From Eubacterium sp. UBA3279 (GTDB lineage: Bacteria > Bacillota > Clostridia > Lachnospirales > Lachnospiraceae): a stretch of DNA of 55,318 nt. Below the pieces are notes generated by a model, which was given only the letters and a program-made list of their open reading frames with translations, was not told the DNA's origin and ran no database searches. The DNA is taken from NCBI GenBank assembly GCA_002361775.1, contig DETV01000049.1:1-55318 (forward strand). Reading direction: 5' to 3'. Position numbers and translations under genes: made by a program. Positions 42,216 to 52,196 of this stretch are shown here, piece after piece (within the stretch, counting starts at the first letter, position 1; each line of letters starts with the position of its first letter).

Positions 42216-42731
42216 ATGAAGGGAAATGAAAGACGGCAGGAAATTCTTCACCTGCTTTCTTCCAGCCAGTCTCCCCTTTCCGGTACTGCGCTGGCAGATC
42301 ACTTTTCTGTGAGCCGCCAGGTGATCGTACAGGATATGGCTCTGATCCGGGCCGAGGGATGTGATATTATATCTACAAATCGGGGATACCTTCTACATAC
42401 TCCCCTTAAAATCAACCGCATCATAAAAGTATTTCATTCCAACGAAGAGATTGCCGATGAGCTGAATATTATTGTGGACTGCGGCGGCACTGTAGAAGAT
42501 GTGTTTGTCCACCACAAAGTATACGGCACATTAAAAGCCAGTCTTCATATTGCCTCCCGTCGGGATGTGGAAAAATTTGTGGAAACCATCAAAAGCGGAA
42601 AATCTTCCCCGCTGAAGGATGTGACCTCCGGCTATCATTACCATACCATAGCCGCTGATTCAGAAAACACTCTTGATTTAATTGAAAAAGAATTGAAAGA
42701 AAAAGGGTTTTTGATTTCCACTGATACATAA
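42216..42731 (+). CDS. niaR: NAD biosynthesis repressor NiaR (HTH plus 3H domain)
   Basis: Transcription regulator of 171 residues that senses nicotinic acid and represses NAD synthesis genes in Firmicutes. Residues ~1-60 are an HTH_11 domain (LSGTALADHFSVSRQVIVQD). Residues ~70-170 form the 3H domain, named for conserved histidines: seen in FVHHKVYG and GYHYHTI. Co-transcribed with nadABC after a 20-base gap, which fits autoregulation. AAAGGAG precedes the ATG. Confidence 0.93.
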   Translation: MKGNERRQEILHLLSSSQSPLSGTALADHFSVSRQVIVQDMALIRAEGCDIISTNRGYLLHTPLKINRIIKVFHSNEEIADELNIIVDCGGTVEDVFVHHKVYGTLKASLHIASRRDVEKFVETIKSGKSSPLKDVTSGYHYHTIAADSENTLDLIEKELKEKGFLISTDT

Positions 42732-42772
42732 ATCTATGAAAATCGTTTTCGACAATGAGATTTTTGCTAGTA

Positions 42773-42818
42773 TGTCTCGGGATTGGCTTGCGAATGCAAG
42801 CCAACACCTCGCGAGACA
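42773..42818. repeat. Nested hairpin between niaR and helD
   Basis: Outer stem TGTCTCG/CGAGACA (42773-42779 with 42812-42818) encloses a perfect 9-bp stem TTGGCTTGC/GCAAGCCAA with a GAAT loop (42783-42804). No U-tract follows on either strand, so it is not a standard terminator. It lies between convergent genes and may stabilise or end both transcripts. The minus strand next to it reads TGTAACTATTCGGC, like the ends of the palindrome at 36969. Confidence 0.7.
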
Positions 42819-42834
42819 ATAAACCGCCGAATAG

Positions 42835-44859
42835 TTACATTTCATACATATACAGTTCGTGAAGAGCCCGGGTAGCGCAGATATACTTTGCCTGTGTGAG
42901 CATTCCCCTCTCTCCTGAAGGATAAACTGTAAAAACCTGATCAAATTCCAGACCTTTTGCCAGATAAAAAGTAGTCACTGTCAGTCCCTTTTGAAAGTTA
43001 CTGCTGTCCCTGTCCACATAAGAGAGGGGAATTTTATCTCCCCACTCTTCTTTCAACATTCTGTAAATACTCTTTGCATCTTCCTCCGTCATGGTAAGGA
43101 GCGCTGCTGTCTCATATTCCTCTTCTCCCAGACGAAGGTTTTTTTCCATTTCATCCAACACCTGACTCTTTTGTGTCAGCCGTTTTTCCTCCACCGGTTT
43201 TCCATGCCGTTCAAAGATCTCCATATCTGTCATTCCTGCAAGTTTTCCTGCATATTCAGCAATTTCCACTGTATTCCGATAACTTTTATTCATTTCAATG
43301 ACCCGGATATTTTTCCCAAGGATCTTAGGTAAAAACCTGGTCACATCCTGCATCTTTTCATCCATGGTCTGTGCCTTATCTCCCAGGATCGTCATCTTAC
43401 AGGGGAATAATTTTGAAAGAATCAAATACTGCATCCGGGAATAATCCTGCATTTCATCAATAACCAAATGCTTTATATTTCTCCTGTTCTCCGGCTGATA
43501 CAGCTTATATTTCATATAAAGCATGGGATAAACATCTTCATAAGGAATCAGCCGTTTTTCCCAGGGCACATCCGGCAACGGAGCATATCCGGCATATTCC
43601 AGAAATCTGCTGTATATTCCATACAGATCTGCGGTTTCATACATTTTAGTGAATTTTTCCTGAAAAACCACTCTTTCTTCTTCCGGTAATTCCCGTCCCA
43701 TCAAAGTTTCATATTCATCCAACAGGTACTCCATCACTGCTTTCATTCGGGAAAGGAGGGGAACATCAAGAAATTTACTATAAAACAATTCGATAATTCT
43801 TGAAGAAGGAATTCGATAATTTCGATACTCCACACTGGTAAAATTCATCAGTTCATCTTCCAGAAACAACAGATATTCTTCCATCTGGTCTAAAAATTCT
43901 CCGGATTGCTTTTGGGCGCACCGTTTCCCCACTTCCGAATCTCTCATAGCCTGTTCGATCATATGATACTTATCTTCACAATCGTATGATACGTCCCGAA
44001 GTTCCTGATAAGCAAAGAGATCAAAACTCATCTCCTGTATATTTTCTTCTCCCAGTTCCGGTAAAATATGAGAAATATAATCAGAAAACACTCCGTTGGG
44101 AGATAAGATTAAAATATTGGAAGATTTCAGATTCTTTCTGTCATGATACAAAAGATAAGCGATCCGATGGAGCGCCACAGAAGTCTTTCCGCTTCCCGCC
44201 ACTCCCTGAATCACAAGAATCCTGTCTTTGGTGTTCCTGATAATAGCATTTTGCTCTTTCTGGATTGTCCGGATAATATTCTTCAATTGAACGTCTCCGT
44301 TAGCTCCCAGTTCTGCCTGCAAAATCTCATCATCGATTTTCATATCACTCTCAAAGCCGTAAATTATCTTTCCTCTTCGGATCTTATACTGCCATTTGGA
44401 AGTGATTTCTCCCTCCATCAAACCTCCGGGAGCCTGATAAGAGGCCTCTCCCTTATCAAAATCATAGAAGAGCCCGCTCACCGGGGCTCTCCAATCATAA
44501 ATCAACGGGGTCTTACCCGTATCTTCTGCAAAATTGCCGATTCCAATATAAAAAATCTCCGGCTCATCTTCTCCTTCATACTGAAAATCTACTCTTCCAA
44601 AATAGGGAGAATCCATCATCCGTCTGAACCTCTGTTTCAATTTCAACTGCTGCTGATTCATATTGATCTGATTCAAAAGAGCTTGTTGATTGTCAAAATT
44701 TTCATATCCATACTGGTCCATCTCTGTATAATTTTCCCAGTAATACTCATGCATCCCTTCAATCTCTTTATCTCCCTGAGCCAGACTCTGATTGATCTTC
44801 TGGATTCGCTCTTTTAGTTTTTCCAATATAAAGTCAAGATAATCCCTCTGATTTGTCAT
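42835..44859 (-). CDS. helD: HelD-like RNA polymerase recycling ATPase (UvrD/Rep superfamily)
   Basis: Superfamily 1 helicase-like protein of 674 residues. HelD-type features: coiled-coil N-terminal arm (residues ~1-80), the YFGRVDF and YIGIGNFAEDTGKTPLIYDWRAPVS block, then Walker A VIQGVAGSGKTSVALHRIAYL, DEMQDYSRMQY and NKSYRNTVEIAEYA. In Firmicutes HelD removes stalled RNA polymerase from DNA. It is the last gene of the sbcD-led unit, 12 bases after the aminopeptidase. AAGGATG lies before the ATG. UvrD-like repair helicase is a less likely reading. Confidence 0.88.
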   Translation of the reverse strand: MTNQRDYLDFILEKLKERIQKINQSLAQGDKEIEGMHEYYWENYTEMDQYGYENFDNQQALLNQINMNQQQLKLKQRFRRMMDSPYFGRVDFQYEGEDEPEIFYIGIGNFAEDTGKTPLIYDWRAPVSGLFYDFDKGEASYQAPGGLMEGEITSKWQYKIRRGKIIYGFESDMKIDDEILQAELGANGDVQLKNIIRTIQKEQNAIIRNTKDRILVIQGVAGSGKTSVALHRIAYLLYHDRKNLKSSNILILSPNGVFSDYISHILPELGEENIQEMSFDLFAYQELRDVSYDCEDKYHMIEQAMRDSEVGKRCAQKQSGEFLDQMEEYLLFLEDELMNFTSVEYRNYRIPSSRIIELFYSKFLDVPLLSRMKAVMEYLLDEYETLMGRELPEEERVVFQEKFTKMYETADLYGIYSRFLEYAGYAPLPDVPWEKRLIPYEDVYPMLYMKYKLYQPENRRNIKHLVIDEMQDYSRMQYLILSKLFPCKMTILGDKAQTMDEKMQDVTRFLPKILGKNIRVIEMNKSYRNTVEIAEYAGKLAGMTDMEIFERHGKPVEEKRLTQKSQVLDEMEKNLRLGEEEYETAALLTMTEEDAKSIYRMLKEEWGDKIPLSYVDRDSSNFQKGLTVTTFYLAKGLEFDQVFTVYPSGERGMLTQAKYICATRALHELYMYEM

Positions 44860-44871
44860 ATATTCATCCTT

Positions 44872-46233
44872 CTACATTTCATAAAATGCTTTATAACATT
44901 TACTTGTTTCATAAACATCTGCCTTGGAACTGATTTCATAAGGAGCGTGCATATTTAAAATCGGCACACCCAGATCTACCACATCCATTCCATAAGCAGC
45001 CGTGATATAAGCGATTGTTCCGCCGCCGCCCACATCAATTTTACCAAGTTCTGCTGTCTGGTACTGTACTTCTCCCGCATCAAATGCCTGTCTTAATTTG
45101 CCCAGATATTCCGCATTTGCATCATTGGAACCGCCTTTTCCACGAGAACCGGTGTATTTGCTGATTACTGCGCCTTTTCCCACATAAGCGGAATTATTTT
45201 TCTCAAAAGCTTCCGCATATAAAGGATCAAAACCGGCATTTACGTCAGCAGACAGCATACTGGAATTTTTCAGCGCTCTGCGCAATTTCAGTTCACTGTA
45301 CTGTCCCAGGCAATTCAGCACTTCTGCTACAGTATTCTCCAGAAAACGGGACTGCATTCCTGTTGCGCCCACACTTCCAATTTCTTCCTTATCCACAAAC
45401 AGACATACCTTTGTTTTTGCTGTCTTTTTGCTATGTAACAGAGCCATCAGAGAACAGAAAGCACAAATTCTGTCATCCTGTCCGTAAGCCATGATCATAC
45501 TGGAGTCCAGACCAAAATCTCTTGCTTTTCCTGCCGGAACCACTTCCAATTCCGCAGATACAAAATCTTCCTCTTCAATCTGATACTGTTCTTTTAAAAC
45601 CTTCAGAATATAGTTCTTTACCTGATTTTCTTTTTCTTCTCCCTCTAAAGGACGAGTACCTACCAGAACGTCCAGAGCCTCTCCTTCGATTACAACGCTG
45701 GCGCTTTTTTCCATCTGTTTTGCTGAAAGATGTACCAGAAGATCTGTAATACCCACCACAGGATCCTCCGGTTTCTCACCAATAGCGATATTCAGGGCAG
45801 TTCCGTCTTTCTTAACAACAGTTCCATGAATAGCCATAGGAGATGCTACCCACTGATATTTTTTGATTCCACCGTAATAATGGGTATCCAGATATGCCAT
45901 ACCTGTGTTTTCATACAGAGGCTTCTGTTTCAGATCCAGTCTGGGAGAATCAATATGAGAGCCTACAAGAAGCATACCTTTTTCCAGATCATCTGTTCCG
46001 ATTTCCATCATCAAAACAGCTTTTTCCATATTTACCGCATAAACTTTGTCGCCTGCTTTCAGAGTTTCTTCTTTTTCCAGAATCTCTTCCAAATTACGAT
46101 ATCCATTTTCTTCTGCAATTTTCACAATATTGCGGGCGCATTCTCTCTCTGTTTTACCCAGATCAAGGAATTCCCGGTATTTGCCTGCCAGGACTTCCAT
46201 ATCTTTTAATTCTGTTTCTGCATAATTTTTCAT
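44872..46233 (-). CDS. M18 family aminopeptidase
   Basis: Zinc aminopeptidase, cytoplasmic, 453 residues. Metal and catalytic motifs: LVGSHIDSPRLDLK, DDRICAF, VDKEEIGSVGATG and HAPYEISSKAD near the C-terminus (zinc His). The family (ApeA/aspartyl aminopeptidase group) removes N-terminal residues from peptides. Its start overlaps the AI-2E transporter stop by 4 bases (ATGA), so translation is coupled. Confidence 0.93.
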   Translation of the reverse strand: MKNYAETELKDMEVLAGKYREFLDLGKTERECARNIVKIAEENGYRNLEEILEKEETLKAGDKVYAVNMEKAVLMMEIGTDDLEKGMLLVGSHIDSPRLDLKQKPLYENTGMAYLDTHYYGGIKKYQWVASPMAIHGTVVKKDGTALNIAIGEKPEDPVVGITDLLVHLSAKQMEKSASVVIEGEALDVLVGTRPLEGEEKENQVKNYILKVLKEQYQIEEEDFVSAELEVVPAGKARDFGLDSSMIMAYGQDDRICAFCSLMALLHSKKTAKTKVCLFVDKEEIGSVGATGMQSRFLENTVAEVLNCLGQYSELKLRRALKNSSMLSADVNAGFDPLYAEAFEKNNSAYVGKGAVISKYTGSRGKGGSNDANAEYLGKLRQAFDAGEVQYQTAELGKIDVGGGGTIAYITAAYGMDVVDLGVPILNMHAPYEISSKADVYETSKCYKAFYEM

Positions 46234-47402
46234 GAATTATGACTCCTTTCTGCTTTTGCAAGTAATTTTCGGCTTTTCAGCCTTTTATAGACATACCCCC
46301 GGAAAAGGGTGTAGATCACGGAAAGTAAGGGGATAAATACCAACATACCTACAATTCCCATCACACTGGCGCCCAGTGTAACTGCCACCAATACCCAGAT
46401 GGACGGAAGCCCTACAGAACTTCCCACCACATGGGGATAAATCAGATTTCCCTCTATCTGCTGAAGAATCAGGAAAATCGCAACGAAAGCAATGGCCTGC
46501 ATGGGATTTTCCATCAAGATCAGGAAGGTTCCCACAAAGCAGCCGATAAATGCTCCAAAAATAGGAATCAATGCTGTAAATGCAATCAAAACCCCCACCA
46601 GCAACGGATAAGGGAAACTGAATACCACCATCACCACAAAGAACATACTTCCCAGAATCACCGCTTCCAGACACTGTCCCGTCAGGAAATTGGAAAATGT
46701 TTTATGAGTCAGCAGACATACCGCCTGAATTTTTTCCACTACTTTCTCAGGAAGAAACGCATACATGATTTTTGAAACCTGTACGCTGAGTTTTTCTTTC
46801 TGCAAAACGATATATACTGCAAATACAAAAGCAATCACGAAATTTGTTGCTGCGCTTACAATGGTTTTCGCCACACTGTAAGTAGAGCCCAAAATAGTTC
46901 CTGCTCCTGTCTTTAAAAATTCAATTCCGCCCTGTACGATTTTATCCCAATTAATCTCAATACTGTTGATCCAGTCCACCACTTCCGGATTATCTTCAAA
47001 TAATCGGATAGCCCACTCCTGTACCTGGGGCCAGAACTGCCGGATATCATTGCTCAGACGGATAACGGTATCTCCCAGTTGAGGAACCACCACAAAGAAT
47101 ACCAGAACAACCACCGCCAGAATCAATACAAGAGATAACACAAGACTTACAGGTCTTGCTATCTTTTTTACTGCCTTCTGGTACTTTTCCGAACCTCTTC
47201 TGAAAATATTTTTTTCAATACAGCGCATAGGCATATTGATGATAAAAGCTATCGCTCCACCCAAAATAAAGGGGAATATAATATTCAACAAAATCTTTAT
47301 CACGCCCCACACCTTATCCACATTGGTCACACCTACCAAAATTAAAATGGTGAATACGATCAGCAGCATGATTTTTTTCATATTATCCTTACTTAGTTCC
47401 AA
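46230..47402 (-). CDS. AI-2E family transporter (PerM/YdiK-like)
   Basis: Integral membrane protein of about 390 residues with some eight helices. The C-terminal half has PLLVGVLIAFTALIPIFGAFIG and GNLIYPHVVGSSVGLPSIWV, typical of the AI-2E exporter superfamily. Few members really export autoinducer-2; others are sodium/proton antiporters. Start choice: TTG at 47402 has GGAGG 7 bases upstream. The GTG at 47426 would overlap sbcC, and the ATG at 47381 is possible with AAGGA. It follows sbcC by 14 bases. Confidence 0.85.
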   Translation of the reverse strand: MELSKDNMKKIMLLIVFTILILVGVTNVDKVWGVIKILLNIIFPFILGGAIAFIINMPMRCIEKNIFRRGSEKYQKAVKKIARPVSLVLSLVLILAVVVLVFFVVVPQLGDTVIRLSNDIRQFWPQVQEWAIRLFEDNPEVVDWINSIEINWDKIVQGGIEFLKTGAGTILGSTYSVAKTIVSAATNFVIAFVFAVYIVLQKEKLSVQVSKIMYAFLPEKVVEKIQAVCLLTHKTFSNFLTGQCLEAVILGSMFFVVMVVFSFPYPLLVGVLIAFTALIPIFGAFIGCFVGTFLILMENPMQAIAFVAIFLILQQIEGNLIYPHVVGSSVGLPSIWVLVAVTLGASVMGIVGMLVFIPLLSVIYTLFRGYVYKRLKSRKLLAKAERSHNS

Positions 47403-47416
47403 AAAAACACCTCCAT

Positions 47417-50128
47417 TTATTTCCACTGTACACGGCTTCCCCTTTTGTCTTTGGTAACCGTCAGCTTCTTTTCAATTTGCTCTTTCAGTTCTGTCACATG
47501 AGATATGATTCCCACCATCCTGTTCCCTCCTGCAAGCCCCTGTAAAATGCGGATTGCCTGCTCTCGGGCATTGTCATCCAGCGAACCAAATCCTTCATCA
47601 ATAAACAGAATATCTGCCCGCACTGCTCCCATAGCTCTTGTGATCACATCCGTCATGCCCAATGCCAAAGCCAGGGCGGCCATAAAGGATTCACCGCCGG
47701 AAAGCGTTTTTACATCTCTGATTTTTCCGGTAACCATACTATACACATCCAAATCCAACCCTGCATTTCCCTGGGTAGACAGATTCTCCAGCTTCCTGCA
47801 CTGTAAAAGGAACTGCCCGGAAGCCATCTTCTGCAAATGATGGTTGGCGCACCGGATCATCTGCTCAAAATACTGCCTTTGCATATACGATTCAAAATCT
47901 ATTTTTACACTTCCATTGAGACTTCCATTGGCTGTTTTGCTCAAATTGCTGAGAATTTCATATTCTCTTCTAAGCCGCTCCCGCTCCTTTGCCAATAGAA
48001 CCAGCTTGCCAAAAGCCAGACGGTTTCTCTCTCTTCTGCTGTAAAGCTTTCGGATTTCCACTTCCAGCCTGTGCTGCTGCTCCTTCAGATTTTGTAGTTT
48101 TTCAGATATTTTTTCCAGATCCGGACGTTCCTGCCCTTTCAGTTGGTCTTCCAGAATTTTTCTCTTCTGTTCTGATTCTATCTGCTTTCTCCGATATCTG
48201 TCAACTGCTTTTCTGGCATTTTCCATCTCCTGTCGGCTCATTCTGCACTTTCTGTATTCCTCCATATCGGAAAATCCCTGTTTTCTCATCTGAATATTAA
48301 ATTTCTCCACAGCTTTTTCCAGAATTTCTTCCTGACTTTTTTCTAATTTTCTGTTCTCCTCCAGTTTTCCCTTTTGAACACTTTCCTCCTGAACAGCTTT
48401 TTGATAATCTTCTGTCAGTTCTGTCAGTTTTTTTCTTGCTTCTTCAACCTTTTTTTGCCCCTGTCTCAATCTCTCCTCAGCTTTTTCTTTCCACTGACTC
48501 CACTTTCTGCGAATCTGCTCCAGAGACTGATTTTCTTCTTCCTGACCAAGAAATTGCTTTTCCATCTGACGTATGGCTGCCATCTCTCTTTCCAGAGTTG
48601 TTTTCATTTCCAACAGCAGGCTTCGATTCTTTTCCCGCTCTTCTTCTTTTTTATCTCTGGCTTTTTTAGTCGCTTCCACTGACTCTCTGGTAGGAGCGCC
48701 CAAAGACAACTCTGCCTTTTGAGGATGACTCAGAGAACCGCATACAGGACACGGTTTTCCCTCAGAAAGTTCTGCTGCCAATATTCCTGCCTGCTCCTGA
48801 AAATAAGCCTGATATTTCTGTTCATACTCACTGCACAAAACATGATACTTCTCTTCCGTCTCTTTGTAAACTATTTTTTGAAAATTCAGTTTTTTCTCCC
48901 AATGTTCTGCCGATGAAAGATGCGCCTCTAATCCCTGATACTGTTCCAATGCCTGAGAAAGCCGGTTAAGAACCGGTATTTCTTTCTCTTCCAGCCGCTT
49001 TTCATATTCTTTTACCGCATCCAGTTTCTCCTGTTTTTCCCTGATATCTCTCCCATGAGCCCGAAACCACTGTTCCAGTCCCTCTACTCTTCTCCTGGTA
49101 TCTTTCAGATTTTTCTGCCCCTGCAGACATGCCTCCTCCTGGGGAAGAAGCAAAAGACATTTCTCTGCTCTTTCAATAGCTTTTTCCTTTTCTTCCCATT
49201 CTTTCTTTTCTTTCTCCAGCTTTTCGCAAATAACATATATCTGATCCAATTCACAAAATCGATCATTTTTATGCTTTTCCAGACTAAATAGCCTATTCTG
49301 GTCTTCCAGATTTTTTGCACATCTCTTCCCCTCTTCCGTTTTTTCTTCATACTCTTTCTGATTCTTTTCCTGAAAAATTTTTCCCCACTCCAGGACTCTT
49401 TTCAAATCCGGCTCTTTTTGATTCTGTTTTAAAAACTCCCGGTATTCCCATTGTTCTTCCGTCGTACTTCCTTCCAGTTCCGCCATTTCCCTAAGGCAGG
49501 CTTTCCGGTTGTCTTCCAGATTTCCATACAGGTTTCTGGTACGATTTTTCAATTCTTCCTGCACTTTCCAAAAAATCCCTGTATCAAAAATCCGGGAAAA
49601 TATTTCTTTTCGCTCATCCGACTTTGCCAGCAGCAGCTTCAGAAAATCGCCCTGGGCAATCATTGAAATCTGAGTAAACTGCCGTCCGTCCATCCCCAGA
49701 ATTTCCACCAGTTTCTTATTCGTCTCCTGTCTGTTTCCCCGGTATAAAGAACCATCGGGAAGATACAGTTCCACTCCCGCCTTCTCTTTGGTCATGGTAT
49801 ACTGTCCTTCTTTATTTTTCCGCTTACTTTCCCTTTCATATTCCGGATTTCTCATCACCCGGTAAATCATATTCCTGCTCTCAAATTCCAGTTCCACAAA
49901 AGTTTTCGTTCCTGCCAGAGCATACTGGCTTCTCATCATAGAACCTTCTCTTCTTCCTCCGCTGGTCTGTCCATACAAGGCATACGTGATCCCATCAAAA
50001 ATAGTTGTTTTTCCCGAGCCTGTGTCTCCTGTAATCAGAAAAACTCCCTGCTGTACCTGAGTGAAATCTATTTCCACCTCTCCCGCATAGGAACCAAATG
50101 CAGATAATTTCAGTTTTCTCGGTCTCAT
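47417..50128 (-). CDS. sbcC: Exonuclease SbcC (Rad50-like ATPase)
   Basis: ATPase subunit of the SbcCD nuclease that cleaves DNA hairpins and covalently blocked ends; 903 residues. Walker A ITGDTGSGKTTIFDGITYALYG at the N-terminus. Long coiled coils span ~180-440 and ~490-740. The zinc-hook CPVC (Cys460 and Cys463) lies between them. C-terminal ABC signature TLSGGESF and Walker B ILFIDEGFGSLD. It overlaps sbcD by 4 bases (ATGA), so the subunits are translated together. Confidence 0.96.
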   Translation of the reverse strand: MRPRKLKLSAFGSYAGEVEIDFTQVQQGVFLITGDTGSGKTTIFDGITYALYGQTSGGRREGSMMRSQYALAGTKTFVELEFESRNMIYRVMRNPEYERESKRKNKEGQYTMTKEKAGVELYLPDGSLYRGNRQETNKKLVEILGMDGRQFTQISMIAQGDFLKLLLAKSDERKEIFSRIFDTGIFWKVQEELKNRTRNLYGNLEDNRKACLREMAELEGSTTEEQWEYREFLKQNQKEPDLKRVLEWGKIFQEKNQKEYEEKTEEGKRCAKNLEDQNRLFSLEKHKNDRFCELDQIYVICEKLEKEKKEWEEKEKAIERAEKCLLLLPQEEACLQGQKNLKDTRRRVEGLEQWFRAHGRDIREKQEKLDAVKEYEKRLEEKEIPVLNRLSQALEQYQGLEAHLSSAEHWEKKLNFQKIVYKETEEKYHVLCSEYEQKYQAYFQEQAGILAAELSEGKPCPVCGSLSHPQKAELSLGAPTRESVEATKKARDKKEEEREKNRSLLLEMKTTLEREMAAIRQMEKQFLGQEEENQSLEQIRRKWSQWKEKAEERLRQGQKKVEEARKKLTELTEDYQKAVQEESVQKGKLEENRKLEKSQEEILEKAVEKFNIQMRKQGFSDMEEYRKCRMSRQEMENARKAVDRYRRKQIESEQKRKILEDQLKGQERPDLEKISEKLQNLKEQQHRLEVEIRKLYSRRERNRLAFGKLVLLAKERERLRREYEILSNLSKTANGSLNGSVKIDFESYMQRQYFEQMIRCANHHLQKMASGQFLLQCRKLENLSTQGNAGLDLDVYSMVTGKIRDVKTLSGGESFMAALALALGMTDVITRAMGAVRADILFIDEGFGSLDDNAREQAIRILQGLAGGNRMVGIISHVTELKEQIEKKLTVTKDKRGSRVQWK

Positions 50129-51297
50129 ATCTCTTCTTCCCCCACTTTCTGAAATACCTGTTCCATGATTTCTTCTTCCTCTCTCTCCATTTCCCGTCCC
50201 TGCATCCTGCTGAAAAATCTCTGAAAGATCTCCCGGGGATCTATGAGAACGTCTTCCGACTCCTCCTCCCAGGCAAGCATATTTGTTCTTCCATTGTCCA
50301 TTTTCACTTCCAACAGCCGGGGAAACAAAGATTCCAGCCTTTCTCTTGGCTGGTATGGCTCCTGCTCATCCGTCAGAGACACACTCACATAATCTTCAGA
50401 AGGAACTCCTCCTGTTGCCTCCAAAATTTCTTCCAGCTCTCCCCGAAGCGCCCTCACCTCCCGCAAAGGCTTTAATTCATGAAGTACCATCTCCGGTCTG
50501 CTGCCCGGTTCTTTTATTTCTATCTCTGTCAGATATTTTTTCTGATTCCACTCGCTGACAGAGTATTTCAAAGGCGTTCCACAATAATAAATCCAGGGGT
50601 TTCCCATAGACTGTGGACGGTGAATATGTCCCATAGCCACATAATCAAAACCCTTCAGGCATCCGATATCCACCTGATCCAATCCTCCCACCATAATCGT
50701 TTCCGATTCACTTTGCTTTGGTTTTTCTCCTGAGGCAGTAAAAAACTGATGGGTAAGTAACACTTTTCTTACTTCCTTATCCGGCTTCTCCAAAAGCATC
50801 TCCCGTTCCAAAAGTCCCTGAACAGCTTCCTGATAACTCTCCGGTTCCTTCCCTCCAAACACTTCTCTCACATACCCCGGTTTCACAAAAGGAAGCAGCC
50901 AAAATTCCACCTGTCCCCATTCATCTTCCCGTATCACCTTTTTTATATATTCCTGTTCTTTTACAGGAGGAAAACCTTCCACAAACACATTCTGCCGTTC
51001 CAGAATACTTCCTGCAAAGGACAGCCTTTCCGGAGAATCGTGATTTCCGCTGATAATCATTACTGCAGTATCCGGAGCGATTTCTGTCAATCTGCTTAAA
51101 AATCGGTCAAAAACCGTTACCGCCTCCCCTGAAGGGACAGATTTATCATAAATATCTCCGCATAATAACACCCCGTCCGGCTTTCTCTCTTCTACTTTCT
51201 GAAGAATCTTCTCCAGAATCCATTCCTGATCCTCCAGAAGAGAATATCCGTACAACTGTTTTCCTATATGAAGATCTGACAAATGAAAAAAACGCAC
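50125..51297 (-). CDS. sbcD: Exonuclease subunit SbcD (Mre11-like)
   Basis: Manganese-dependent nuclease subunit, 390 residues. Calcineurin-like phosphoesterase motifs: SDLHIGKQLYG, LLCGDIYDKS, IISGNHDSPERL, LTHQFF and MGHIHRPQ. The start is GTG at 51297 with GGGGAGG 8 bases upstream. It opens a compact five-gene unit (sbcD, sbcC, AI-2E, M18, helD). Confidence 0.96.
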   Translation of the reverse strand: MRFFHLSDLHIGKQLYGYSLLEDQEWILEKILQKVEERKPDGVLLCGDIYDKSVPSGEAVTVFDRFLSRLTEIAPDTAVMIISGNHDSPERLSFAGSILERQNVFVEGFPPVKEQEYIKKVIREDEWGQVEFWLLPFVKPGYVREVFGGKEPESYQEAVQGLLEREMLLEKPDKEVRKVLLTHQFFTASGEKPKQSESETIMVGGLDQVDIGCLKGFDYVAMGHIHRPQSMGNPWIYYCGTPLKYSVSEWNQKKYLTEIEIKEPGSRPEMVLHELKPLREVRALRGELEEILEATGGVPSEDYVSVSLTDEQEPYQPRERLESLFPRLLEVKMDNGRTNMLAWEEESEDVLIDPREIFQRFFSRMQGREMEREEEEIMEQVFQKVGEEEI

Positions 51298-51355
51298 TGT
51301 AAATTCCTCCCCTTATGTTCTGATGTCTGTCCTCAAACTCATCCTGTTGCCATAG

Positions 51356-51410
51356 CAGAAAAACCCCGGAATCGCAGATTGTTCTTCCGCTGATCACCGA
51401 GGTTTTTCTG
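51356..51410 (-). terminator. Terminator between the membrane-protein gene and sbcD
   Basis: CAGAAAAACC.CGG pairs with CCG.GGTTTTTCTG (51356-51369 with 51397-51410), with GGGGTTTTTCTG at the minus-strand end. It starts 15 bases after the stop of the upstream gene. Confidence 0.7.
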
Positions 51411-51424
51411 TTTATAATTTACAA

Positions 51425-52066
51425 TCACTCTTCTGTTTCTGCAGATTCATCCGGAAGTTCATCCACCACACGGGCAACTTTTTCTTCATCTTTTACCCGG
51501 GCTTTTGCTTTTTCCATAATATTCTGCTTCTGAGGCGCTGCTTTTCTTCCTCCTCTTGCCGGATTAGGCTCTACTGCATACATCCGATCCGGATATTTTT
51601 TCGCCAGTTTCATCAAACGGGTAACACCCCAAAGAAGAAGTAATGGCATCAGTACGCCTGACAACAAAGCAAACGGATTAAATACGCCGGCTAATACCAT
51701 CATATAGGACTGCTGTAATACCAAAACAACCAGCAATACAATATCTGCATATAAGGAAATCTTTACCTTATCCAGACGATTGGAAAATTTAGCACAGATC
51801 ACTCCGGTCATGACTTCCACAATCGTTGTAATAATGTAGGAAACTCCCACACTGTAAATCTGCCCAATGCTCAGCCCTGTATCTGTAATCAGTTTCATAG
51901 CATTGGCATCACCTGCTTTCGCACTGTTTGCTACAAGAAAATACTGTATTCCCTGCATCAATGTGCTGGTAACCGCTGTGATTATGAGAAACACACCAGC
52001 CAGCATGACAATCATCTTTCCATTCATTGCCATGCGCATCTCTTTTTGATCTTCATACTTATACAT
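51425..52066 (-). CDS. Membrane protein of unknown function with four to five helices
   Basis: A 213-residue integral membrane protein. Helices lie at about residues 17-45, 65-90, 100-122 and 124-148. The last ~60 residues are charged and soluble, with a PARGGRKAAPQKQN basic part and an acidic end. A GGAGG site precedes the ATG. A strong promoter (52132) and a terminator make it a single-gene unit. No catalytic motif is visible. I do not recognise the family; similar proteins occur in other Lachnospiraceae as far as I recall. Confidence 0.75.
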   Translation of the reverse strand: MYKYEDQKEMRMAMNGKMIVMLAGVFLIITAVTSTLMQGIQYFLVANSAKAGDANAMKLITDTGLSIGQIYSVGVSYIITTIVEVMTGVICAKFSNRLDKVKISLYADIVLLVVLVLQQSYMMVLAGVFNPFALLSGVLMPLLLLWGVTRLMKLAKKYPDRMYAVEPNPARGGRKAAPQKQNIMEKAKARVKDEEKVARVVDELPDESAETEE

Positions 52067-52131
52067 ATCTGTCCTCCTGCATATCTTTTTTCACCACTGA
52101 AAAACAGCCGTGAAAAAGCTCGTTAAAGACC

Positions 52132-52160
52132 ATTGTAGTAAGGAATCCTTTGTTTGTCAA
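52132..52160 (-). promoter_or_regulatory. Strong consensus promoter for the 51425-52066 gene
   Basis: Minus-strand -35 TTGACA (52155-52160, perfect), 17-base spacer, -10 TACAAT (52132-52137, one mismatch). The best promoter match in the window; predicted leader is about 60 bases. Confidence 0.75.
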
Positions 52161-52196
52161 ATTAAATTTTTATAATGTAAAAAAAGTACCTCTGCC

